64,000 bases of DNA from contig JBGRQE010000006.1 in the NCBI GenBank assembly GCA_041725955.1, positions 39,852 through 103,851 on the forward strand. Reading direction: 5' to 3'. Positions within the stretch are counted from its first letter, which is position 1. Every line of letters begins with the position of its first letter. Below, one piece after another: positions 1 through 7,705 of the stretch. Source of the DNA: JBGRPZ01 sp041725955. GTDB lineage: Bacteria; Bacteroidota; Bacteroidia; Bacteroidales; JBGRPZ01. The position numbers and the translations under genes are program-made. The notes beneath the pieces are model-generated. The model was not told the origin of the DNA, did not search any database, and worked only from the letters and a program-made list of their open reading frames with translations.

Positions 1-474
1 GCTAGGGTCTTTAGGATCTCGGAAATCTTCATGCTGAAGATCAATTCCAGTATCAATAATGCCCACAATAACACCCTTTCCTGTATAGGGTTGTTTTAGA
101 GGCGATTCTCCATGAATAACTTTGTCTGTGTTTGTGTTTTCAATAGCTTTTTCGCTATAACATTTCATGGGTTTGCTTGAAATGATTTTTTCAGTAAACT
201 TCTGGTTTGATAGTTCTTCCAGTTTATCTGAAGCAATTATTCCAGTCAGAAAGTTTGAAGAAACTGCATATACTTCACCACCTAGTCTTTTAATTTCTTC
301 TTTCAATTGTTTAGTATCACCTTTTACAAAGATGTAAAGTTTTTCTGTTTTCCTTTCTTTCTTTAGAATATGAATCTTTTGCTTCAGTCCGCAATCATAT
401 TTAGAATAATCTTGACTGAATGCTGAGAAAAACGAGAGTAAAAGTGCCCCAATTAATAGATGTCTTTTCTTCAT
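1..474 (-). CDS. Subtilisin-like (S8) serine protease, N-terminal part, cut by window edge
   Basis: Reading leftwards from the ATG at 474, 158 codons are open to the window edge, so the C-terminus is missing. It starts with a signal peptide (MKKRHLLIGALLLSFFSA, then FSQ). An inhibitor-I9-like propeptide region follows, and at residues 136-150 the Asp catalytic block GKGVIVGIIDTGIDLQH of subtilases. The layout (signal, pro-region, GxVIVGIIDTGID) matches the complete S8 protease at 19201-21417, so the two are paralogs. The His and Ser blocks lie outside the window. It is probably exported to the periplasm and may carry a T9SS sorting domain like its paralog, but that end is not visible. The family assignment is safe; the substrate is unknown. 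Confidence 0.85.
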   Translation of the reverse strand, partial: MKKRHLLIGALLLSFFSAFSQDYSKYDCGLKQKIHILKKERKTEKLYIFVKGDTKQLKEEIKRLGGEVYAVSSNFLTGIIASDKLEELSNQKFTEKIISSKPMKCYSEKAIENTNTDKVIHGESPLKQPYTGKGVIVGIIDTGIDLQHEDFRDPKDPS

Positions 475-498
475 AATATTCATTTTTTTATAAAAAAG

Positions 499-558
499 AA
501 CATCTAAGCTTAAGCTACCACTATAGTTTGATTTGTTGGCAGTTTAAGCTTAGATGTT
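499..558 (-). terminator. Intrinsic terminator of the GH125 gene
   Basis: Arms at 499-516 and 541-558 are complementary at 17 of 18 positions. On the minus strand the hairpin is followed by a run of T. It sits 51 bases past the stop of the GH125 gene and ahead of the protease gene. Confidence 0.7.
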
Positions 559-609
559 ATCAAATTTATATTAAAATTTCTATAGAAATAAATATTCTCT
601 ACAGATATC

Positions 610-2058
610 TTATTTCTTTAAGATTTTTTTGCGGAGTAGTCGAGGGAATTTTTCATTTACATGAATAACCATTTCACCAAACAATCCATTTGCCCATGCA
701 AACCATGCACGACTGTATTGAGAAGGGTCATTATTGTCGAACGATTCGTGCATAAATCCTGTATTGTTGTGAGTGGTTAAAAGATAATGTAAGCAACGCA
801 TAATCTCATCTTCATCTTCCGAAGTCATTGCTTGCATGGATAAACTCATAGGCCAAATTTGATCTCTTCCAGTATGAGGACTTCCAATTCCTTTTGCTGC
901 TGTTCCTTCAGAGTACCAGCCATTTTTTTTGCTTAATAAGAATTGTCGTGTATTATTATAGATTGGGTCGTTTCTGTCTACCAGCTCAAAATAAGGGAGA
1001 GAAAGTAAGCTGGGGCTATTGGCATCGTCCATAAGATTTTGATTCCCTAAGCCATCAAATTCATAGCAATATATTTTTCCGAATGAGGGATGATTATAAA
1101 TTGCATAGTTTAAAAGGGCTTGTCTCACTTCATTGGCAAGGGTTCTTGCTTCGTCTGCAGTGGCAGGACTTTTGTTTGTGGCTGTTAGCATTACAGCAAG
1201 ATTTTCCAATTGCTTTACTGCAAAAAAGTTGGAAGGAACCAAAAAGTTCCAGAGTGTGCTATCATCAGAAGGTCTAAAGCTAGAGCAAATTGCACCGCAG
1301 GGATAAAATGGGCGACCTAATCCATTATCGAAAGAGGTGTCGGTGGTTCTTGAAGTTTTTCTAGCATAAGAGTATGGAGTTCCTCCGTTTTTTCTTTGTT
1401 CGGTTTTAAATGTAGAGACAATGGTATTCATAGCATTCAACCAATCTTCATCCATAAATGAAGTGTCTTGAGTTTCTTGCCAGTATCTGTATGCAAGACG
1501 AATTACATAGCATAATGAATCTACTTCCCATTTACGTTCAAAAACTCCATTTTTAGCTCTGGGTTCATCATCAGGGAAGGAAGCGCAGAAATTATCTGTT
1601 GATTCGCAAAATGCATTTGCATAAGGATCAAGTAAAACACTAGCTGCATGGCGGTTGATTAATCCCTTAATCATAGCAGAAAGCTTATCGTCTTTATTTA
1701 CAAAAGGCATAAAAGGCCAAACTTGTGCAGAGGAATCTCTAAGCCAACAGGCGTGTATATCGCCAGTAATCACAAAAGTGTCGGGTTTCCCTTTAAATGT
1801 ACCTTGAAAAACTGTAGTGTCGAGAGTATTGGGGAAGCAATTTCCAAACATCCACTTTAAGGTTTCGTCTTTGATTTGTGATTGGGTGTATTCGATATAA
1901 TCGTCAATTACTCTACTTCTAAATTTACGTTCCTCTGGCTGTGGGCGATTTGAAGGAATATCTTTTTCTCTAGCCATAGCTTTGTAAGACAATGAGGGAG
2001 CAACAGCGGCAGTAGCAGCAGATACTCCTAACACTTTTAAAAAATCTTTTCTTTCCAT
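610..2058 (-). CDS. GH125 family exo-alpha-1,6-mannosidase (DUF1237)
   Basis: A 482-aa protein of the metal-independent GH125 family, which removes terminal alpha-1,6-linked mannose with inversion. Family blocks are visible: GDIHACWLRDSSAQVWP near residue 99, KWEVDSLCYVIRLAYRYW with the likely acid D180, GRDQIWPMSLSMQAMT, and GFMHESFD with the likely base E438. The N-terminus (ERKDFLKVLGVSAATAAVAP) resembles a Tat-type export signal, but the twin Arg is Arg-Lys, so the export route is uncertain. It stands alone between two terminators, with no SusC/SusD pair nearby, so this is not a classical PUL. Length is normal for the family. Likely role: trimming mannosidic glycans in the periplasm. Confidence 0.88.
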   Translation of the reverse strand: MERKDFLKVLGVSAATAAVAPSLSYKAMAREKDIPSNRPQPEERKFRSRVIDDYIEYTQSQIKDETLKWMFGNCFPNTLDTTVFQGTFKGKPDTFVITGDIHACWLRDSSAQVWPFMPFVNKDDKLSAMIKGLINRHAASVLLDPYANAFCESTDNFCASFPDDEPRAKNGVFERKWEVDSLCYVIRLAYRYWQETQDTSFMDEDWLNAMNTIVSTFKTEQRKNGGTPYSYARKTSRTTDTSFDNGLGRPFYPCGAICSSFRPSDDSTLWNFLVPSNFFAVKQLENLAVMLTATNKSPATADEARTLANEVRQALLNYAIYNHPSFGKIYCYEFDGLGNQNLMDDANSPSLLSLPYFELVDRNDPIYNNTRQFLLSKKNGWYSEGTAAKGIGSPHTGRDQIWPMSLSMQAMTSEDEDEIMRCLHYLLTTHNNTGFMHESFDNNDPSQYSRAWFAWANGLFGEMVIHVNEKFPRLLRKKILKK

Positions 2059-2203
2059 AGGGGGTAGTCCTTGTATGACAAAATTTTGATGTACTCTTCA
2101 AGAGCACATAAGTTTATAAGTGTTTTCCAATTTTATCTTAAAATTATAATTAATGATTGATATAAGACTGTTTTTAGTTGAGGTAGTTTTGTTTTTTAAA
2201 TAA

Positions 2204-2240
2204 AAAAGCGACTTTGCCATTTTTTGGCAAAGTCGCTTTT
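2204..2240. terminator. Bidirectional intrinsic terminator after rfbC
   Basis: A perfect 16-bp stem (2204-2219 pairing with 2225-2240) around a five-T loop, with A/T runs on both flanks. On the minus strand it lies 38 bases past the rfbC stop. Confidence 0.85.
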
Positions 2241-2277
2241 ATATGTTTTAAGCTACTTTAGCTATTCTAGAATAAAA

Positions 2278-2820
2278 TTACCATTTGATTTCAGAGAAAT
2301 TATAGTTCTTTTTATCTTTTTCCGAAAGCTTTATGTCTTCACTTGGAATACGCCAGTCGATAGCTAGTTCCGGATCATTATATTTAATACCCATTTCCTG
2401 ATCGGGGTAGTAATAATTGTCACATTTATAGGAGAAAACGGCATAATCACTTAATACAACAAATCCATGAGCAAAGCCACGGGGAACATACATCTGATGT
2501 TTGTTTTTTTCGGAAAGTACAGCTGCAACATGTTGTTTAAATGTTGGTGAATTGGGTCTAATATCTACAGCTACATCTAGCACTTCTCCAACAATAACTC
2601 TAACTAACTTTGCTTGAGCGTAGCCATCTTTCTGACTGTGTAATCCTCTAAGTACACCATATAATGAAGAAGATTCGTTGTCTTGAACGAAATTTATATT
2701 TCCAATTTCTTTTTTGAAAATGTCCTCTCTATAGGTTTCAGCAAAATAACCTCTGTGATCACCAAATATTTTGGGCTGAATAATCTTAACTTCTGGGATT
2801 TCAGTATCTATTATTTTCAT
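2278..2820 (-). CDS. rfbC: dTDP-4-dehydrorhamnose 3,5-epimerase
   Basis: A 180-aa cupin enzyme that epimerises C3 and C5 of dTDP-4-keto-6-deoxyglucose on the way to dTDP-L-rhamnose. Diagnostic pieces are DHRGYFAETY near residue 21, the VLRGLHSQ block with catalytic base H61, and PRGFAHGFVVLS. Length is typical. Its ATG overlaps the stop of rfbA by 4 bases (ATGA), so the two are translationally coupled. The other pathway genes (rfbB, rfbD) are not in this window, so either the pathway is split or another deoxysugar is made. Confidence 0.95.
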   Translation of the reverse strand: MKIIDTEIPEVKIIQPKIFGDHRGYFAETYREDIFKKEIGNINFVQDNESSSLYGVLRGLHSQKDGYAQAKLVRVIVGEVLDVAVDIRPNSPTFKQHVAAVLSEKNKHQMYVPRGFAHGFVVLSDYAVFSYKCDNYYYPDQEMGIKYNDPELAIDWRIPSEDIKLSEKDKKNYNFSEIKW

Positions 2821-3695
2821 TTGTCATCTAGAATTCGTTTCAGGTAGTTTCCGTACTGATTGTTTTTCTGTAGTTGAATATGCTCTGCGAGTTTGTTCTT
2901 ATCGATAAAACCCTTTCTGTATGCTATTTCTTCAAGGCAAGCAACTTTTAAGCCTTGTCTTTTTTCAATAGTTTCGATAAATGAAGCCGCATGCAGAAGA
3001 GATTCGTGTGTTCCTGTGTCGAGCCAAGCAAACCCTCGACCCAAGATAGAACAGTGTAGTTTTTGTTCTTTTAAGTATTTTTCATTTACAGAAGTAATTT
3101 CTAGTTCTCCGCGTTTTGATGGTTTTACATTTTTTGCAATTTCAATTACAGAGTTCGGATAGAAATACAGTCCTACAATGGCGTAATTTGATTTTGGATT
3201 GGCCGGTTTCTCTTCGACAGATAAAACATTTCCTTTAGTGTCAAATTCAGCTACTCCATATCTGTTTGGATCATTGACGTAATAGCCAAAAACAACAGCT
3301 TTATCTTCTTTTGAAGTTATATTTGCACTTTTTTGCAGAAGTTCGCTAAATCCATATCCGTAAAAGATATTGTCTCCAAGAACCAAGCAAACATCATCAT
3401 CTCCAATAAAGTCCTCTCCCAGAATAAAGGCTTGCGCCAGTCCGTCGGGCGATGGTTGTTCGATATATGAGAACTTCATACCCCATTGCGATCCGTCTTT
3501 CAGGAGTTTTTTATATAGCGGAAGGTCTTCGGGAGTTGAGATAATCAAGATCTCTTTTATTCCTGCAAGCATAAGAGTTGACAGAGGATAAAAAATCATC
3601 GGTTTATCATAAATCGGAAGTAGTTGTTTTGATACCACCTGAGTAACCGGATATAGTCGAGATCCTGCCCCCCCGGCAAGAATAATTCCTTTCAT
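2817..3695 (-). CDS. rfbA: Glucose-1-phosphate thymidylyltransferase
   Basis: A 292-aa nucleotidyltransferase that makes dTDP-glucose from glucose-1-phosphate and dTTP. The N-terminal loop ILAGGAGSRLYPVTQVVSKQ binds the nucleotide. LGDNIFYG (metal and sugar site), GYYVNDPNRYGVAEF, VEEKP and GRGFAWLDTGTHESLL are all present as in RmlA. Length is normal. It is the upstream gene of a two-gene unit with rfbC and lies only 32 bases after a basic lipoprotein gene on the same strand, so transcription from further upstream is possible. Confidence 0.96.
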   Translation of the reverse strand: MKGIILAGGAGSRLYPVTQVVSKQLLPIYDKPMIFYPLSTLMLAGIKEILIISTPEDLPLYKKLLKDGSQWGMKFSYIEQPSPDGLAQAFILGEDFIGDDDVCLVLGDNIFYGYGFSELLQKSANITSKEDKAVVFGYYVNDPNRYGVAEFDTKGNVLSVEEKPANPKSNYAIVGLYFYPNSVIEIAKNVKPSKRGELEITSVNEKYLKEQKLHCSILGRGFAWLDTGTHESLLHAASFIETIEKRQGLKVACLEEIAYRKGFIDKNKLAEHIQLQKNNQYGNYLKRILDDK

Positions 3696-3727
3696 ATATA
3701 GTTAATTTTAAGACTTGTTAATAATTG

Positions 3728-4162
3728 TCATCCAGCCCATTCGTCTCTGCTGTTCTTTGATTTACGGCGTTTTTGATATTTTGATTTATTTCGTCCGAAT
3801 AACCAATCCCAGAAGGATCTATGGGGATTTGTTTTTCTTTTTCTATTTAAGTTCTTATTTCTTTTTTTATAACTTTTCATAGAGGCTTTTGTACTTTTAT
3901 GTTGCATTTTATAATGCCTCTTTAAGCCTTTTTCATATTCCTTCCATTCCTTACTTTTCTTTTTCTCTCTATCTGCTTTTAATGCAGCTTTTGTGTTCTT
4001 TCTTTCTTCTTTTTTAAACGCTTTTCTTGCTTTGGTTTCATCCTTTACCTGGCTTCTTCTCATTTGCCTATAGGGGCCCTCGGGAGCACAAGACAGTATG
4101 CAGTAAAAAAAGAAGAGGAACATTCCTAGCTTTAGGGTGTTCCTATAATTTAGTTGCTTCAT
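3728..4162 (-). CDS. Small, very basic lipoprotein, function unknown
   Basis: A 144-aa protein with a hydrophobic signal ending in a lipobox (YCILSCAP, Cys near residue 26). Nearly all of the mature chain is Lys/Arg-rich and low in complexity (for example KAFKKEERKNTKAALKADRE), with one WDWLFGRNKS patch near the C-terminus. No family is recognised. The charge suggests contact with LPS phosphates, nucleic acid or acidic polysaccharide, but that is inference only. It lies between the rfbA gene and a degenerate Rieske-type lipoprotein on the same strand, with gaps of 32 and 56 bases, so it may be co-transcribed with rfbA-rfbC. Confidence 0.7.
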   Translation of the reverse strand: MKQLNYRNTLKLGMFLFFFYCILSCAPEGPYRQMRRSQVKDETKARKAFKKEERKNTKAALKADREKKKSKEWKEYEKGLKRHYKMQHKSTKASMKSYKKRNKNLNRKRKTNPHRSFWDWLFGRNKSKYQKRRKSKNSRDEWAG

Positions 4163-4218
4163 TTTGGATTTAATATTATTTATTATTGCAAGTAGTAAGT
4201 TATATTTTACAGAAGCAT

Positions 4219-4671
4219 TTAATTGTATATACGCAAGGAATTTCCATCATAAAAAGTTTTGTATTGAACAAGAGGATACTTGCCCCCTCCACTAACAATT
4301 GAACCATCAAGAATTAGATATTTCCTGTTTGTACAAGTATCAACAACCATTGGGTATTCAATAGTAAGATGGGTGTAGATATCTCCATTATGACATTTAT
4401 CGGGTTCATTTGGCGGAGTTCTGTCAAATGCAACAAAATTTTTCCCGTCTACATTGTATACAATTATTCCCCTGCTTGGCGGTTTTGAATTTAAAAAGGC
4501 ATAACCTCCAGCTGTGTTTAGTGATATGTATCTGGTGTCGTTTGGATATATAACGAAATTGGTAGGAGGTAGCTTTACATCAGGAATGCCTTCTTTTTTG
4601 CATGATTGTGCAAAAGCAAAGCCTGTTAAAATAATTATAATTATAACGAATGCCCCAATTTTTAACTTCAT
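4219..4671 (-). CDS. Rieske-fold-like lipoprotein with degenerate cluster ligands
   Basis: A 150-aa exported protein. The N-terminus is a signal peptide ending AQSCKKE, so Cys24 may be lipidated, although Gln at -2 is unusual in a lipobox. The body follows a Bacteroidetes family often labelled as a ferredoxin subunit of nitrite reductase: YISLNTAGGYAFLNS, RGIIVYNVDGKNFVAFDRT, LDGSIVSGG and the ending PLVQYKTFYDGNSLRIYN. The usual Rieske Cys-x-His and Cys-x2-His ligands are not intact. The first site reads AFDRTPPNEP, with Pro86 where I would expect Cys. The second keeps Cys113 but has no matching His. It probably does not carry a normal 2Fe-2S cluster. Function unknown. Confidence 0.65.
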   Translation of the reverse strand: MKLKIGAFVIIIIILTGFAFAQSCKKEGIPDVKLPPTNFVIYPNDTRYISLNTAGGYAFLNSKPPSRGIIVYNVDGKNFVAFDRTPPNEPDKCHNGDIYTHLTIEYPMVVDTCTNRKYLILDGSIVSGGGKYPLVQYKTFYDGNSLRIYN

Positions 4672-4898
4672 ATCCTTTGTTTTTAGGAATATAACGTACC
4701 AATTCCTGCGAAGTTATAAAAAACATTCAATGAAGAAACTAATAATCTTTTTTGTTTGATATAATCTTTTTTCTTTGTGCGTTAAATTTATTGTTTTGGG
4801 TTCTTTTCTAGTCCTTTCATTTTTTGTTGTTTAGCAATAAAAAGTTTGAATCTTATATTCTAAAGATAATAGATGAATTACTTTTGAAAAAAAATACT

Positions 4899-6278
4899 AT
4901 GAATACTGTTTGCTCTGCTCATATTTTGGTCATTGATGATAATGAAGATATTTTAAAAAGTGCGCGTGTTATTTTACGTCGTCATTTTGATAAAATTACC
5001 CTGTTGAATCATCCTCAGTATATTGAAAAATATTTAAAGGAAGGGGTAGATTTGGTTTTGTTGGATATGAACTTTAGTCAGGGAGTGAGCAGTGGTGAAG
5101 AGGGGATGGAAATATTATCTTTTCTATCCAAAAAATATTCAAGTATACCTGTTGTATTGATGACCGCATATGCAGAAATTAATCTTGCTGTTAGGGCTAT
5201 GAAAGAAGGTGCTGCTGACTTTATTGTTAAACCATGGAATAATGAATATCTATTACAATCGGTAAAAAACAACTTATTATTAAGCGAACAGCGTAAAGTT
5301 TTAGCAGAGAAAAATCAATCTAAGTATAATGATTACATAGCTGAACCCAATTTAATTATAGGAGAAGAAAAGGGGTTAAAAGACATTTTTTCTATTGTTA
5401 ATAAAGTAGCTAAAACCGATGCCAATATATTGATTCTTGGAGAAAATGGAACGGGTAAAGAAATTATTGCCAAAGCAATTCATAATCGTAGTTTAAGGGC
5501 AAAAGAAAAAATGCTTACTGTTGATCTGGGTGCACTGCCTGGAAGTTTGTTTGAAAGTGAGTTGTTTGGTTATGAAAAAGGGGCATTTACGGGAGCTCAA
5601 AAAGCTAGAGTAGGTCGAATGGAAGAGGCTTCAAGAGGAACTTTGTTTCTGGATGAAATAGGAAATATACCTTTGGAGATGCAAGTAAAGCTTCTATCGG
5701 TATTGCAAAGTCGTCAACTGACACGTTTGGGATCAAATAAAGTGATTTCAATTTCTCCTCGTTTAATTTGTGCTACTAATAGCGAACTGCAAAAAAGTGT
5801 AGCTCAGGGAAGTTTTCGTCAAGATCTTTTTTATCGTGTAAATACTGTGAGCATTTATTTACCTCCTTTGCGTGAGCGTTTGCAGGATATTGATGACTTG
5901 GTCAACTATTTTATAGATAAATATGTCCGAAAATATGATTTGGGAGAAAAATATATAGTCGACTCTAGTGCCTTTGATGCATTGCGAAATTATTCATGGC
6001 CTGGTAATGTTCGTGAATTAGAACATGTTGTAGAGCGTGCTTTAATTTTAACTGAGGGCAATACAATTAAGAGTTTTGATTTGCCAGCTCAAGAATCCAA
6101 TTTTAATTTTGGTGTCAATGAAGATGAGAATGATTTTAGCTTGAATCTTGAAGAATTGGAGAAGAAAGCTATAAAAGAAGCTTTACGTAAACATCAGGGT
6201 AATTTATCTCAAGCGGCTCGTGAGCTAGGCTTGGGAAGAACTACGCTTTACAGAAAGATTACCAGATATGGAATTTAA
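4899..6278 (+). CDS. NtrC-family sigma-54-dependent response regulator
   Basis: A three-domain activator of about 459 aa. The receiver domain shows IDDNED, the phospho-acceptor Asp in LVLLDMNF, and the Lys of FIVKPW. The AAA+ domain has Walker A GENGTGKE, the sigma-54 contact loop GAFTGA and Walker B TLFLDEIG. A C-terminal Fis-type helix-turn-helix (NLSQAARELGLGRTTLYRK) follows. I chose the ATG at 4899 because the upstream in-frame start at 4824 is a TTG that would add 25 unusual residues before the receiver. Its stop overlaps the kinase start by 11 bases, so the pair is one two-component system. It should activate RpoN promoters; the regulon is unknown. Confidence 0.93.
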   Translation: MNTVCSAHILVIDDNEDILKSARVILRRHFDKITLLNHPQYIEKYLKEGVDLVLLDMNFSQGVSSGEEGMEILSFLSKKYSSIPVVLMTAYAEINLAVRAMKEGAADFIVKPWNNEYLLQSVKNNLLLSEQRKVLAEKNQSKYNDYIAEPNLIIGEEKGLKDIFSIVNKVAKTDANILILGENGTGKEIIAKAIHNRSLRAKEKMLTVDLGALPGSLFESELFGYEKGAFTGAQKARVGRMEEASRGTLFLDEIGNIPLEMQVKLLSVLQSRQLTRLGSNKVISISPRLICATNSELQKSVAQGSFRQDLFYRVNTVSIYLPPLRERLQDIDDLVNYFIDKYVRKYDLGEKYIVDSSAFDALRNYSWPGNVRELEHVVERALILTEGNTIKSFDLPAQESNFNFGVNEDENDFSLNLEELEKKAIKEALRKHQGNLSQAARELGLGRTTLYRKITRYGI

Positions 6279-7641
6279 ATCCTACAGATATCGTGTTTTA
6301 TTTAGATTATTATTACTGGTTGTTACAATATTTTTGATTGTTTATGCCTTTAGTCGTTTTCAATGGTATGTTACCCGAATTGGCTTGTTGGTGATTTTAA
6401 TTTTTCAAATTGTGGATCTAATTCGATTCCACGAACGTTGGATAAAGAAGTTTAGTCATTTATTGGATTTAATACGAATGAACGATTTTTCGTATCGTTT
6501 TTCCAATTCAAACGAAGATAGCGGAATAAAGAAGTTTGAGTCGTCTATGGATGCAATTCTTGAAGCATATCGGAATTTACGTATTAATAAAGAAGCTCAT
6601 TACCAATATTTGCTCACTGTTTTAGAACATAGTAAAACAGCAACATTATGTTTTGATGAAGAAGGTAAAATACATCTAACAAATCGTGCTTGTAGAGATT
6701 TGTTTGCAGGTGTGAGCTTGAGTAATATTAATACGCTAAGTTCATTTTCTCCTTTATTGCTCGATCAACTTAAAGGTGATATTATTGAGGAAAAGCAGAT
6801 TATACATCTTAAAAGGAATCGTATACAGGCTTCTTTTTCTTTGTCAGTGACTTCTTTTTTTCTTCAAGAGCAATCTTATCGATTGGTTTCTTTTAGTGAT
6901 GTTACAGCAGAGCTTGAAAATCAAGAGCAAGAATCATATAAAAAACTAGTTAGGGTATTGATTCATGAAATAATGAATAGTATTACCCCAATTACTTCTT
7001 TAAGTGTTTTGTTAAAGGATGTTATGAATACATATGTTCCTGGGCAAATGGTTGATAAGGATGATTTGTTGGATCTTCAAGAGGGTTTATCAACAATAGT
7101 TGACCGCAGTAAGAGCTTAACTTCTTTTGTGAAACGATATAAAAAGATAAGCCAGTTGCCCAAACCTGTTTATTCTAATATTGATTTAATTCAACTAGTA
7201 AAGCATGTAAAAGTATTGATGCAGGCTGAATTAAATAAAAAAGGTGTGCAATTAGTTATAAAATCATTTAGTAATAATTCAAAATGGATTAGTGGCGATC
7301 ATGATATGCTGATGCAGGTTTTGATAAATTTAGTAACCAATGCCTGGCATTCTTGTATTCATAAAGAAAATCCCTGTATCGAGATAGGGTATAAAATCTT
7401 GAACCGGCAGTTTATGCTTTGGATTAGAGATAATGGATCGGGAATGAGTAAGGAGGTTCAGGAAAATATTTTTGTTCCTTTTTTTACTACTAAAAAGTCG
7501 GGTTCGGGTATTGGGTTAAGCTTGTCTAAAGAGATATTAAGATTACATAATGCTTCTATTCATGTTGAATCAGAAATAAATAAAGGAAGTTGTTTTACCC
7601 TTGGATTTGAATTATTATCTGATGAAAATGTGAAGGAATAA
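6268..7641 (+). CDS. NtrY/AtoS-like sensor histidine kinase, partner of the sigma-54 regulator
   Basis: A 457-aa kinase. Two adjacent N-terminal membrane helices (about residues 9-50) leave almost no periplasmic loop, so sensing is probably in the membrane or cytoplasm. A PAS-like segment around residues 115-210 follows (TATLCFDEEGKIHLTN). The phospho-acceptor box is RVLIHEIMNSITPITSL. The ATP-binding boxes are NLVTNAWHSC, DNGSGM and GSGIGLSLSKEI. The 11-base overlap with the regulator gene shows pairing. It ends 64 bases before mrdA, so read-through into the cell-elongation genes is possible. Confidence 0.92.
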   Translation: MEFKSYRYRVLFRLLLLVVTIFLIVYAFSRFQWYVTRIGLLVILIFQIVDLIRFHERWIKKFSHLLDLIRMNDFSYRFSNSNEDSGIKKFESSMDAILEAYRNLRINKEAHYQYLLTVLEHSKTATLCFDEEGKIHLTNRACRDLFAGVSLSNINTLSSFSPLLLDQLKGDIIEEKQIIHLKRNRIQASFSLSVTSFFLQEQSYRLVSFSDVTAELENQEQESYKKLVRVLIHEIMNSITPITSLSVLLKDVMNTYVPGQMVDKDDLLDLQEGLSTIVDRSKSLTSFVKRYKKISQLPKPVYSNIDLIQLVKHVKVLMQAELNKKGVQLVIKSFSNNSKWISGDHDMLMQVLINLVTNAWHSCIHKENPCIEIGYKILNRQFMLWIRDNGSGMSKEVQENIFVPFFTTKKSGSGIGLSLSKEILRLHNASIHVESEINKGSCFTLGFELLSDENVKE

Positions 7642-7705
7642 TATCCTTATGATTTTCGTTAATTAATTATTTAATTTTGGAGGGAATTTAGAAAAGATAT
7701 TTGGG

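Noticed and set aside
610..2058. Polysaccharide utilisation locus around GH125
   Set aside because: No SusC/SusD pair, regulator or other glycosidase lies next to it; terminators isolate it.
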